Positions 16,379 through 24,337 of a stretch of DNA of 64,000 bases are shown in pieces. The stretch lies in contig CAMVFE010000006.1 of NCBI GenBank assembly GCA_947166705.1, forward strand, positions 1 through 64,000, written 5' to 3'. Made by a program: the position numbers and the translations under genes. The stretch comes from an uncultured Clostridia bacterium (lineage in GTDB: Bacteria > Bacillota > Clostridia > Christensenellales > Aristaeellaceae). The notes below the pieces were generated by a model. The model was given only the letters and a program-made list of their open reading frames with translations. It was not told where the DNA came from and made no database searches. How positions within the stretch are numbered: position 1 is the first letter of the stretch; each line of letters begins with the position of its first letter.

Positions 16379-18052
16379 ATGAAAAAACTGTTATCGCTCA
16401 TGCTGTCTCTGACGATGCTTCTTGCGGGCGTGTCCTTCGCGGAGGAAACCGCTGGCCCGGCACTGCAGAAGGATCTGGTCGTCCTCTTTACCAGCGATGT
16501 TCACTGCGGCATTGATCAAAACTGGGGGGCCGCCGGGCTTTACGCGGTCCGGCAGGCGCTGGAAGCCGCCGGCAACTATACCCTGCTGGTGGACGACGGG
16601 GACTTCATCCAGGGCGAACCTGTCGGAACCATGACGAAAGGGGAGACGATGATCGACGTGATGAACGCCGTCGGCTATGACATCGCCATTCCCGGAAACC
16701 ATGAATTCGATTATGGCATGGATCGCTTCCTGGAGCTGAAGGAAAAAGCCCATTTCCCTTATGTCAGCGCCAATTTTGAAAAGGATGGGCAGCTGGTTCT
16801 GGATCCTTATGTCGTCAAGGAATTCGACGGCGTGAAGGTTGCGTTTGTGGGGGCGACAACTCCCAAAACGCTGGTCACTTCGACCCCTCGCTATTTCCAG
16901 GATGAAAACGGCAGCTGGATCTATGGCTTTATGCAGGATGAAACCGGCGCGAAGTTTTACGCCGGCATACAGAAAGCGGTTGACGACGCCCGCGCGGAAG
17001 GCGCGGATTACGTGATTCTGCTGGCCCATCTGGGAGACGAAGACGAATCCCGCCCTTATCGCTATGACGAGCTGATTCAGAACACCAACGGGATCGATGT
17101 CCTGCTGGACGGACACTCCCACGACTACAACTACGCGGAGGTTCTGAACAAGGACGGCAATCCCGTGCTTCGGCAGGCCTGCGGAACGAAGCTGAAGTCC
17201 ATCGGCATGCTGCGGATCGCGACGGACGGAAAGCTTTCCCTCAAACTGTACAACTGGGATTTCGGCGACTTCACCGCCGCGGATCTGGGCGTCAGCAATC
17301 CCGTTTCCGAAGCGGTTTCCGCCGCTACTGAGGAACTAAACAAGCAGCTTTCCACAGTTGTCGCCCATACCGATTTCGATCTGCTCATCAATGATCCCGA
17401 AGCGGTTGACGAGAACGGAAAGGCCATCCGGATCGTGCGCCGCGCCGAAACCAACCTGGGAGACCTTTGCGCAGACGCCTATCTGAATCAGTCCGGCGCG
17501 GATATTGCCTGGGTGAACGGCGGCGGCATCCGTGTGGACATCAAGGCCGGCGACATCACCATGAATGACATCCTGAAGGTCCATCCGTTCGGAAACGCCA
17601 TGTGCGTAATTGAAGTGACCGGGCAGCAGATCCTGGACGCGCTGGAGTGGAATGCCCGCGTCGTTCCCGGGGAAGCCGGCGGCTTCCTGCAGGTTGCCGG
17701 ACTGACCTATGAAATCCACACCTATATTCCTTCTTCCGTGACCCAGGATGACGACTCCATGTTTACCGGCGTCGCCGGAGAATACCGCGTGAAGAACGTG
17801 AAGGTGGGCGGGGAGGATCTGGATCCGGAGAAGGTTTATACGCTGGCGTCCCATGACTATATGCTTCTCAGCCACGGCGACGGCAATACGATGTTCGATG
17901 GCGCGAAGCTGCTGGTGGAAAGAAGCATGCTGGATAACCAGGTGCTGCTGAACTATATCACCGACACGCTGGGCGGCGTCATTCCTCCGGAATACGAGAA
18001 TCCCTACGGACAGGGACGTATCGTCGCGGTGGCGGAAGCTCCCGCGGAATAA
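16379..18052 (+). CDS. secreted 5'-nucleotidase / 2',3'-cyclic phosphodiesterase
   Basis: A 557-residue exported metallophosphoesterase. Residues 1-21 are a signal peptide (MKKLLSLMLSLTMLLAGVSF, cut near SFA-EE). The N-terminal calcineurin-like domain has VVLFTSDVHCGID, LLVDDGDFIQGEP, AIPGNHEFDYG, LAHLGDEDESRPY and VLLDGHSHDYN, together supplying all five metal-binding motifs. The C-terminal 5'-nucleotidase domain (from about 330) has ETNLGDLCADAYLNQSGADIAWVNGGGIRVDIKAGDIT and NPYGQGRIV. It probably scavenges phosphate and nucleosides from extracellular nucleotides. There is no cell-wall sorting signal or C-terminal membrane span. It is monocistronic with its own promoter and a hairpin downstream. 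Confidence 0.93.
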   Translation: MKKLLSLMLSLTMLLAGVSFAEETAGPALQKDLVVLFTSDVHCGIDQNWGAAGLYAVRQALEAAGNYTLLVDDGDFIQGEPVGTMTKGETMIDVMNAVGYDIAIPGNHEFDYGMDRFLELKEKAHFPYVSANFEKDGQLVLDPYVVKEFDGVKVAFVGATTPKTLVTSTPRYFQDENGSWIYGFMQDETGAKFYAGIQKAVDDARAEGADYVILLAHLGDEDESRPYRYDELIQNTNGIDVLLDGHSHDYNYAEVLNKDGNPVLRQACGTKLKSIGMLRIATDGKLSLKLYNWDFGDFTAADLGVSNPVSEAVSAATEELNKQLSTVVAHTDFDLLINDPEAVDENGKAIRIVRRAETNLGDLCADAYLNQSGADIAWVNGGGIRVDIKAGDITMNDILKVHPFGNAMCVIEVTGQQILDALEWNARVVPGEAGGFLQVAGLTYEIHTYIPSSVTQDDDSMFTGVAGEYRVKNVKVGGEDLDPEKVYTLASHDYMLLSHGDGNTMFDGAKLLVERSMLDNQVLLNYITDTLGGVIPPEYENPYGQGRIVAVAEAPAE

Positions 18053-18103
18053 AGAACGATCTGAAAAGCATGAACCGCCGATGAAACCGGCGGAGCAGAT
18101 CCG

Positions 18104-18135
18104 GCCCGGCCTCCGGAAGGAGGCCGGGCGATTTG
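18104..18135 (+). terminator. GC-rich hairpin after the nucleotidase gene
   Basis: GCCCGGCCTCC (18104-18114), GGAA tetraloop, GGAGGCCGGGC (18119-18129). The 11-bp stem is perfect, but only GATTT follows, so it may be a weak terminator or need help. Confidence 0.55.
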
Positions 18136-18199
18136 CCTGCAGGCTTCGCGGAGCCGTAACAGACGGCGGCGCCGGACGGGGGGAATCAGGCTTTTTTTG

Positions 18200-18228
18200 T
18201 TGCCTGTCCGGGCGGGATATGATATCCT
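18200..18228 (+). promoter_or_regulatory. sigma-A promoter of the secreted 272-aa protein gene
   Basis: TTGCCT (18200-18205), 17-bp spacer, TATCCT (18223-18228), 89 bp before the start codon. Confidence 0.6.
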
Positions 18229-18317
18229 TAGGCAGGAAAGAACCATTCGACATTTTTTTGAAATATGGGATTCCGCGCCCCTGCCCGCATCAGGCGGCGG
18301 GAAGAAAGGACAGACCT

Positions 18318-19136
18318 ATGAAGAAACTGATTCCGCTGCTCCTCCTGGCTTTGCTTCTGACGGCCGCCGCCTGCGCTGAAGAGACGCTGCCGGTCCTGCT
18401 TCTGTCCTGCGACGGCGTCACGGAGACGCCCGCCTCGGCGGATTATTCCTGGACCGACGCCTCCGGGGAAGGCTCCGAACCTACGAGCATTGAAGCCCGG
18501 GGGCTGCAGCCGACGGACCCCGCCGTGCCGGGCATGCTCGATCCCGTGCTGCTGGAGGAGGACCGGACCTACGACGTGATCTGGGTCGGCGATCCGGCGG
18601 ATGAACTGTCCGTGTCCTCCTGGAACAGCGAGGTCTTCTCCGATCCGGAAAACACGGCGGCGTATCAGGGCAACACGGAAATCATCCCCGCGGGCACGAA
18701 GGGGCAGATTACGCTGAGGCCCGGCCGGATCTACGACTTCCAGGCGAAATGGACCGACGAAAGCGAAGGGCACGGCGTGGTCCACTATTATCTCGTCACC
18801 GAAAAGCTGATCATGGAAGACGGCCCCGGCTCCGTGATGCCCGCCGGCTGGGAGCCCGTCGTCACCGAAGCCCGGCCCCTGCCGGACGACGCGCAGGCGG
18901 CCTTTGACCGGGCCATGGGCGCCCTGCTCGGCGCGGAATACACCCCCGTCGCCCTGCTGAGCACGCAGCCCGGCGCCGTCACCGGCTACTGCATCCTCTG
19001 CCAGGTCCGCTACGTCGTTCCGGATCCCGTCCCGTTCTGGGCGCTGGTTTACATTCAGGCCGGCCCGGAAGGAGACGCCCGGCTTACGAACGTTTACGAG
19101 CTGTATATCGAGCGCCACGCCGAGCCGGAAGAATAA
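18318..19136 (+). CDS. secreted protein of unknown function, 272 aa
   Basis: The ATG at 18318 (RBS AAGAAAGGA) opens a clear signal peptide (MKKLIPLLLLALLLTAAACA-EE), with no lipobox. The mature protein is acidic and beta-rich: SYSW-like repeats early, YDVIWVGDPADELSVSSWNSEVFSDPENTAAYQGN, KGQITLRPGRIYDFQAKW, and near the end VTGYCILCQVRYVVPDPVPFWALVYIQAG. A longer in-frame extension upstream lacks a start signal. I do not recognise a family. The following Nudix gene is 50 bp away and may share its transcript. Confidence 0.7.
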   Translation: MKKLIPLLLLALLLTAAACAEETLPVLLLSCDGVTETPASADYSWTDASGEGSEPTSIEARGLQPTDPAVPGMLDPVLLEEDRTYDVIWVGDPADELSVSSWNSEVFSDPENTAAYQGNTEIIPAGTKGQITLRPGRIYDFQAKWTDESEGHGVVHYYLVTEKLIMEDGPGSVMPAGWEPVVTEARPLPDDAQAAFDRAMGALLGAEYTPVALLSTQPGAVTGYCILCQVRYVVPDPVPFWALVYIQAGPEGDARLTNVYELYIERHAEPEE

Positions 19137-19186
19137 CGCGGCTCGGCTCCGCGATCATCCTTCAATTCTGAAAGGAGCGCGTCGGA

Positions 19187-19636
19187 ATGGACAAGCCCGA
19201 GAGAGTCGTACTCACCAATATGTGTATGATCTGGAACGGAACCAAGGTCCTGGTGGAAGACAAGAAAAGCAAGTGGGCCTGCGGAATTGTCTTTCCCGGC
19301 GGCCATGTGGAAGAGCATGAGCCGATCCTGGATTCCGTGATCCGCGAAATGAAGGAAGAAACGGGGCTGACGATCGAAAACCCGCAGATGTGCGGGATTA
19401 AGGAATGGATCAACGAGGACGGCTCCCGGTACATCGTCTTTCTGTTCAAGACGAACACCTTTTCGGGCGAGCTGACGTCCTCTGACGAAGGCCGGGTCTT
19501 CTGGGCGGAAAAGGACGAAGTCCTGAAGATGAACTGGATCTGGAATATGGACGGCATCCTGCGGATCATGGACGAAAATGACCGCGCGGAGCTGTTCCTG
19601 GATACGGCGGACGACTGGAAGCCCATTCTGAAATAG
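19187..19636 (+). CDS. Nudix hydrolase (MutT/8-oxo-dGTP diphosphatase type)
   Basis: A 149-residue protein with a complete Nudix box (GX5EX7REUXEEXGU) at residues 39-61: Gly39, Glu45, Arg53-Glu54 and the EET cluster. The N-terminal VVLTNMCMIWNGTKVLVEDKK and W-rich C terminus resemble YtkD/MutT1-like 8-oxo-dGTP diphosphatases. These hydrolyse nucleoside diphosphate-X substrates with Mg2+. The RBS is AAAGGAGCG. The 3' end of the gene is duplicated in tandem just past the stop (see repeat at 19609). Confidence 0.92.
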   Translation: MDKPERVVLTNMCMIWNGTKVLVEDKKSKWACGIVFPGGHVEEHEPILDSVIREMKEETGLTIENPQMCGIKEWINEDGSRYIVFLFKTNTFSGELTSSDEGRVFWAEKDEVLKMNWIWNMDGILRIMDENDRAELFLDTADDWKPILK

Positions 19637-19682
19637 TTCGTTCGCGGACGACCGGAAACCGATCCTGAAACAGTTCGTTCAC
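19609..19682. repeat. 37-bp tandem duplication at the 3' end of the Nudix gene
   Basis: Copy 1 (19609-19645) contains the last codons and the TAG stop; copy 2 (19646-19682) is 31/37 identical. In copy 2 the stop has become CAG. The unit is not a multiple of three. The divergence points to an old event. Confidence 0.8.
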
Positions 19683-19714
19683 GGAATGGCTGCAGGCTGC
19701 TCCGTACGCCGCAT

Positions 19715-20515
19715 TTATCCGCAGAATTCCTTTACGCGCCGGAGAAAATCCGGCGCTTCCTCGTACAGCCCGTGCCCCAGGCCGTCATACATGTACAGGC
19801 TGCAGCCGGGTATCCGGTCCGCGATCTCTTCCGACGCTTTTCCGGTGACGATTTTATCCTCTTTCCCCCCGATCACCAGGGTCGGGCATTGAATCCGGTC
19901 CAACTGATCGTACGCATTGTGCGTCTCGCAGGAATCCGCCTGAATGACGAACCGGTCAAAGGATTTCGGTCCGCCCGCGCTGCCGAGAAGCCTGTAGGCG
20001 AGCCTGGTTTTTTTCAGCCTCTTTTCCGAATACGAACGTTCCGCGGTATCCAGCATGATCCCGCGGTAGTCTCCCCTTTCGGCCATCCCTTTCCACCGGG
20101 CAATCACATCCGTGATCGTCGCATTGGGGCGGCTCAGGGTCACAACAAGCACCAGCTTTTCCACCCGGTCCGGATGATCAATCGCCAGCCATTGCGAAAT
20201 CATCCCGCCCTGGGATACCCCGACCAGGCAGACCGACGTAAGGCCGAGGCTGTCCAGCGCGCTGTTCAGATCCGCGGCCATCTCCCGGGTTGTCATGCCG
20301 GGCTGCAGATTCCGGCGCCTGCTGAATGTATACACCGTGAAATCCCTGGCCAGGGAACGGTAAAGAAGCGCAAAGGGCAGGGCCGTTCCCCTGACCGTCT
20401 TCAATCCGTCGCCGACTCCCGGGATCATCACCAGCGTTTTCGGCCCTGTACCGAAGCGGATATAATCCATGGCGCCGGACGGCAGATCCAGACAGCCGTT
20501 TTTTGCGTTCAGCAT
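19715..20515 (-). CDS. alpha/beta hydrolase
   Basis: A 266-residue cytoplasmic alpha/beta-hydrolase. The nucleophile elbow GVSQGG puts the Ser at about 101. The acid is likely Asp in GGKEDKIV and the base His in YDGLGHGLYEE. The oxyanion region is MIPGVGDGLKT. The general pattern matches the 3-oxoadipate enol-lactonase/BioH-like group, but the substrate is unknown. The stop and the Nudix gene's duplicated end face each other. An upstream gap of 200 bp separates it from the divergent S66 peptidase gene. Confidence 0.88.
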   Translation of the reverse strand: MLNAKNGCLDLPSGAMDYIRFGTGPKTLVMIPGVGDGLKTVRGTALPFALLYRSLARDFTVYTFSRRRNLQPGMTTREMAADLNSALDSLGLTSVCLVGVSQGGMISQWLAIDHPDRVEKLVLVVTLSRPNATITDVIARWKGMAERGDYRGIMLDTAERSYSEKRLKKTRLAYRLLGSAGGPKSFDRFVIQADSCETHNAYDQLDRIQCPTLVIGGKEDKIVTGKASEEIADRIPGCSLYMYDGLGHGLYEEAPDFLRRVKEFCG

Positions 20516-20638
20516 CGTGATACCTCCGGAAAGAAATCATTTTTCGCCGCGCGGCGCGAATTTCTTTGTTTATATACGGCGGCAGGCCGGAATTCCCCTG
20601 CCTTTGCCTATAATATCAGGCAGCCTGATTACGCCGTC

Positions 20639-20667
20639 TTTTCATCGAAAAGAAGGGATGGTATAAT
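20639..20667 (+). promoter_or_regulatory. sigma-A promoter of the S66 peptidase gene
   Basis: TTTTCA (20639-20644), 17-bp spacer, perfect TATAAT (20662-20667), 50 bp before the start codon. Confidence 0.7.
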
Positions 20668-20717
20668 GCCTCTGTACTTTATTCGTTACGGAGAATGAAA
20701 AAGGAGCCTGATCTTTC

Positions 20718-21782
20718 ATGAGGAATGCTGTCAGAAATATCGCTGTCGTCAGCCTTTCCAGCGGAATTGCGGGGGAAGACTTTGTCCGCTTTGAGGTCGA
20801 CATCGGCCTCCGCCGCATGAAGGAGTACGGGCTGAACGTCAGGTTTATGCCGCACGCCCTCAAGGGACTGGATTATGTGAGCGCGCATCCGGAGAAGCGG
20901 GCGGAAGACCTTCTGGCTGCCCTCCGCGATCCGGAAACGGATATGATCTTCTGCGCCATCGGCGGGGACGATACCTACCGGCTGCTTCCGTATCTGTTCG
21001 ACCATGACGAGCTGGCGGAAGCGGCGGCGGATAAAATATTTCTGGGCTTCTCGGATACGACCGTCAATCATCTGATGCTCCACAAGGTCGGGATGACCAC
21101 GTTCTACGGGCAGGCTTTTCTGCCGGATCTGTGTGAGCTGGGACCGGAAATGCATCCGTATACCCGGAAATACTTCGAGGAGCTGATCGCCACCGGAAGC
21201 ATCCGGGAAATCACGCCCAGCGATGTCTGGTATCCGGAACGAGAACTGTTCTCTCCGGATCAGGTCGGAAAGGCGCTCTCCCCCCGCCCGAATCAGGGAT
21301 TCGAGCTGCTTCGGGGACCCGCACGTTTTTCGGGGAAAATCCTGGGCGGATGCATCGACACCCTGTATGATATGTTCTGCGGGGACCGTTACGCCGATAT
21401 GCCGGAAATGTGCCGGAAATATCACCTGTTCCCGGATGCAAAGGACTGGGAAGGCAGGATCCTCCTGCTGGAATCCAGCGAAGAGAAACCGAGTCCGGAA
21501 AAATACCGGGAAGCGCTTGAGTATCTGAAGGGCACCGGCGTCTTTGACGCGGTGAGCGGCGTCCTCGCGGGGAAACCCATGGACGAAGCCTACGCGGAAG
21601 AATATAAAGAGCTGCTGCTGGAAGTGATTGACCGGCCGGATCTTCCGATCCTGTTCAATCTGAACATCGGGCATGCCATGCCCCGCTGCATCATGCCGTT
21701 CGGAATTGAGGCGCATGTGGACGCGGACAGGCAGCTGATTCGGTTTGATGAGAAGACAACCCCGCTGAACCGGCCCGACTGA
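20718..21782 (+). CDS. S66-family serine peptidase (LD-carboxypeptidase/MccF-like)
   Basis: A 354-residue cytoplasmic protein of the S66 family. The nucleophile is Ser112 in FLGFSDTT (canonical GxSD). The rest of the triad is the Glu in LLLESSEEKPSPEKY and His319 in LNIGHAMPRCIMPFG. MIFCAIGGDDTYRLLPYLFDHD is the typical GGxD segment. LD-carboxypeptidases trim recycled murein tetrapeptides; MccF-like members cleave peptide-nucleotide antibiotics. The N terminus and overall size favour the MccF-like branch, though this is not certain. The stop is followed within 20 bp by a small ORF. Confidence 0.88.
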   Translation: MRNAVRNIAVVSLSSGIAGEDFVRFEVDIGLRRMKEYGLNVRFMPHALKGLDYVSAHPEKRAEDLLAALRDPETDMIFCAIGGDDTYRLLPYLFDHDELAEAAADKIFLGFSDTTVNHLMLHKVGMTTFYGQAFLPDLCELGPEMHPYTRKYFEELIATGSIREITPSDVWYPERELFSPDQVGKALSPRPNQGFELLRGPARFSGKILGGCIDTLYDMFCGDRYADMPEMCRKYHLFPDAKDWEGRILLLESSEEKPSPEKYREALEYLKGTGVFDAVSGVLAGKPMDEAYAEEYKELLLEVIDRPDLPILFNLNIGHAMPRCIMPFGIEAHVDADRQLIRFDEKTTPLNRPD

Positions 21783-21799
21783 TTTCACCGGAGGATACC

Positions 21800-21883
21800 A
21801 TGGACGAGCAGAAGGCCAGAATAAAGGCTTTGAGGAAAACCGCGTACGCGCCGTATGAGCGGATCAAATATCGTATGCTCTAA
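21800..21883 (+). CDS. 27-codon ORF, possible truncated gene
   Basis: ATG at 21800 with GGAGG 7 bases upstream, encoding 27 residues (MDEQKARIKALRKTAYAPYE..., ending KYRML) before TAA at 21881. The charged amphipathic start looks like the N terminus of a larger protein that was cut off. The next gene follows in 40 bp. It could be a real micro-protein or a remnant; I do not recognise it. Confidence 0.4.
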   Translation: MDEQKARIKALRKTAYAPYERIKYRML

Positions 21884-21923
21884 AGTTGTTTATCTGGAAC
21901 AGCCGGAGAAGGGAGCGTCCCGC

Positions 21924-22385
21924 ATGGAAGCAGGAAACTACACGGTTAAGCAGGTCACGATTGATGATTATGACTCTCTCCTCGAGCTGTGGAACAGTAC
22001 GGAGCAGAGCCGGAGAGCCCTGAATCCTGTGGATGACAGCCGGGAAGGAATCGCGCGCTATCTGAAAAGAAATCCGAGTACGTGCTTCGCGGCCGTTCAG
22101 GGCGGCAGGATCATCGGCGTCATTCTGACCGGACACGACGGACGGCGCGGAATCATCCATCACATGTGCGTTCATCCGGAATTCCGTCGCATGGGCGTCG
22201 CGGCGCGCCTGGTTTCCCTGGCAGAAGGCGCGCTGAAAAAAGAAGGCATCCAGAAGGTGTTCGGGCTTGTTTTCAAAGATAACGAGGCAGGCAACCTGTT
22301 CTGGGAAAAGCAGGGTTATTCGCTGCGAACGAATCTGAATTATCGGAATAAGAGCCTGAATGAAAAGATTCCGGCCGGGGAATAA
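21924..22385 (+). CDS. GNAT-family N-acetyltransferase
   Basis: A 153-residue GNAT enzyme from the ATG at 21924; the extended frame to 21855 overlaps the small ORF and lacks similarity. The acetyl-CoA motif A is IHHMCVHPEFRRMGVAARLVSLAEGALKKEG (R/QxxGxG/A pattern: RRMGVA). Motif B follows in GLVFKDNEAGNLFWEKQGYSLR. The acceptor substrate is unknown. The ending LNYRNKSL is typical of RimI-like proteins. Confidence 0.9.
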   Translation: MEAGNYTVKQVTIDDYDSLLELWNSTEQSRRALNPVDDSREGIARYLKRNPSTCFAAVQGGRIIGVILTGHDGRRGIIHHMCVHPEFRRMGVAARLVSLAEGALKKEGIQKVFGLVFKDNEAGNLFWEKQGYSLRTNLNYRNKSLNEKIPAGE

Positions 22386-22449
22386 AAAGATATGGAATCG
22401 AGGGAACGACAGGGATTGTCCCTGCCGTTCCGGAAAGAAGGAACTGTTT

Positions 22450-22995
22450 ATGAAGCTTTTCAACGGGCGTCCGGAGAATGCGGAGGGGCGCCTTCCCCGG
22501 GAAATCCGGACTTACGATTACCTGGACGCCCTGGGGATCGGCTACCTGAGAACGGACCACGAACGGGCCGACAACATGGAGGCCTGCAACGAGATCGACG
22601 CCGTGCTGGGCGTGATCATCTGCAAGAACCTGTTTCTGTGCAACCGGCAGAAAACGGCCTTCTACCTCCTGATGATGCCCGGGGACAAGAAATTCAAAAC
22701 GAAGGAGCTGTCCCGGCAGATCGATTCCGCCCGGCTGTCCTTCGCGGATCCGTCGGATATGCTGAAGTATCTGGATATTGAGCCCGGGGCGGTCAGCATC
22801 ATGGGGCTGATGAACGACCGGGAGCGCGCGGTTCAGCTGCTGATCGACGAGGATGTGCTGCAGGATGAGTACATCGGGTGCCATCCCTGCGTCTGCACCT
22901 CCAGCCTGAAGATCCGCACGGAGGACATTCTGAAGAAATTTCTTCCCGCCACGGGGCACAGCCCCCGGACGGTTCACCTGACCGGGGAGGACTGA
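22450..22995 (+). CDS. YbaK/ProX-type aminoacyl-tRNA deacylase (PrdX-like)
   Basis: A 181-residue protein of the prolyl-tRNA-editing superfamily. It has LDALGIGYLRTDHERADNMEACNEIDAVLGVIICKNLFLCNRQKTAFYLLMMPGDKKFKTKELSRQI, with the conserved CKNLFL and Lys of the INS-like fold, and SIMGLMNDRERAVQLLIDEDVL, a typical PrdX ending region. It hydrolyses mischarged tRNA in trans, probably Ala-tRNAPro. The start follows AAGAAGGAA; earlier in-frame codons overlap the GNAT stop. It lies in an apparent run of small housekeeping genes. Confidence 0.9.
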   Translation: MKLFNGRPENAEGRLPREIRTYDYLDALGIGYLRTDHERADNMEACNEIDAVLGVIICKNLFLCNRQKTAFYLLMMPGDKKFKTKELSRQIDSARLSFADPSDMLKYLDIEPGAVSIMGLMNDRERAVQLLIDEDVLQDEYIGCHPCVCTSSLKIRTEDILKKFLPATGHSPRTVHLTGED

Positions 22996-23098
22996 CCGGC
23001 GCGAAGGGCATTATCCGGCACATTCCGTCCGGGCCGGGGAAACGGGAACCGAAGAAGCCCCGCAGGAGAAGCCGGGATCACGAAAACAGGAGGAAAAG

Positions 23099-24208
23099 AT
23101 GAGAGAAGGAACCAATCAGTTTTCCCGCGTGGGAATCAGCGCGGAACAGGTCCGGGAACGCGTGCAGGCATGCTTCCGGACCATCTTTGAGGATCCGGAG
23201 GAGCGGTTCTTCCACGAGGTGGACGCGGACAGCGCCTGCATGGTGGATACGGGGAACGTGGACGCACGGACCGAGGGCATGAGCTACGGGATGATGATGT
23301 GCGTCCAGATGGACCGGCAGGACCTGTTCGACCGGCTGTGGCAGTTTTCGGTGCGCTACATGCTGCTGGATCATGGAAAGCACGCGGGGTATTTCGCCTG
23401 GTCCGTGAACCTGGAGGGGAAGCATAACGCGGAAGGCCCGGCTCCGGACAGAGAGGAATATTTCGCGATGGCGCTGTTCCTCGCCTCGGAACGGTGGGGA
23501 GACGGATCCGGCATCTTTGATTACGGCGCCCAGGCCCGGGAGATCCTCCGCCACTGCGTGCATCAGGCGGAGCTGGTCCCGGGCGGGCGGGCCATGTGGG
23601 ACGAAAACAACCGCCTGATCCGGTTCGTCCCGGAGGTCGATTTTTCCGATCCCAGCTACCACCTGCCGCATTTTTATGAGGTGTTCGCGGAGCGCGCGAA
23701 CCCGGAGGACCGGCAGTTCTGGCGGGAGGCGGCCGAAGCCAGCCGGAAATACCTGGCGCTCAGCGCCCACCCGGCGACGGGCATGAGCCCGGAATATGCC
23801 GAATACGACGGAACGCCGCGGTTCATGTTCGGGAAGAATTTCGGATACTATTCCGATGCCTACCGGGTCGCCATGAACATCGCGCTGGATACCCTGTGGT
23901 TCGGCCGCAGGGAGGAATACGCACAGATCGCGAACCGCCTGCAGGCGTTCTTCCACGGGATTCCGGAGGCGGAATACCGGGCGTACCAGATTGACGGAAC
24001 GCCGACGGACGAGCCCGCCATGCATCCGGTGGCCATCACCGCGGTCCTGGCCGCCGCGTCCATCGCCGGCGGCGGCGTATGGGCAGACGAATACCTGCGC
24101 AGATTCTGGGAAACCCCGATGCGGAAAGGGAAACGGCGGTATTACGACAACTGCCTGTACTTCTTCAGCCTGCTGATGCTGGCCGGGATGTACCGGAAGG
24201 ATTTCTGA
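23099..24208 (+). CDS. GH8 reducing-end xylose-releasing exo-oligoxylanase
   Basis: A 369-residue (alpha/alpha)6-barrel GH8 enzyme without a signal peptide. The general-acid Glu is about residue 59 in ARTEGMSYGMMMCVQMD. YFAWSVNLEGKHNAEGPAPDREEYFAMALFLA and VPEVDFSDPSYHLPHFYEVFAERANP are diagnostic of the Rex8A subgroup (EC 3.2.1.156). GKNFGYYSDAYRVAMNIALD follows. It removes reducing-end xylose from imported xylo-oligosaccharides in the cytoplasm. It is convergent with the LacI gene, which is followed by an importer and a GH127 enzyme, so the two belong to one arabinoxylan-oligosaccharide pathway. Confidence 0.9.
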   Translation: MREGTNQFSRVGISAEQVRERVQACFRTIFEDPEERFFHEVDADSACMVDTGNVDARTEGMSYGMMMCVQMDRQDLFDRLWQFSVRYMLLDHGKHAGYFAWSVNLEGKHNAEGPAPDREEYFAMALFLASERWGDGSGIFDYGAQAREILRHCVHQAELVPGGRAMWDENNRLIRFVPEVDFSDPSYHLPHFYEVFAERANPEDRQFWREAAEASRKYLALSAHPATGMSPEYAEYDGTPRFMFGKNFGYYSDAYRVAMNIALDTLWFGRREEYAQIANRLQAFFHGIPEAEYRAYQIDGTPTDEPAMHPVAITAVLAAASIAGGGVWADEYLRRFWETPMRKGKRRYYDNCLYFFSLLMLAGMYRKDF

Positions 24209-24306
24209 CCGCGGCGCGCGGCGCCGGGCGATGCGGTTTTTCCCCGGGAAAGCGCGGAGAAAAGCAGCCGTACCCGCGGCAGAGAAGGAATCCTGACAAC
24301 CGCAAA

Positions 24307-24337
24307 GCCGGCCGGAGCGGATCCGGCCGGCCTTTTA
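24307..24337. terminator. bidirectional terminator between the GH8 and LacI genes
   Basis: GCCGGCCGGA (24307-24316), loop GCGGA, TCCGGCCGGC (24322-24331), then CTTTTAT. On the minus strand AAA precedes the stem to give a short T run. Convergent genes flank it. Confidence 0.75.
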
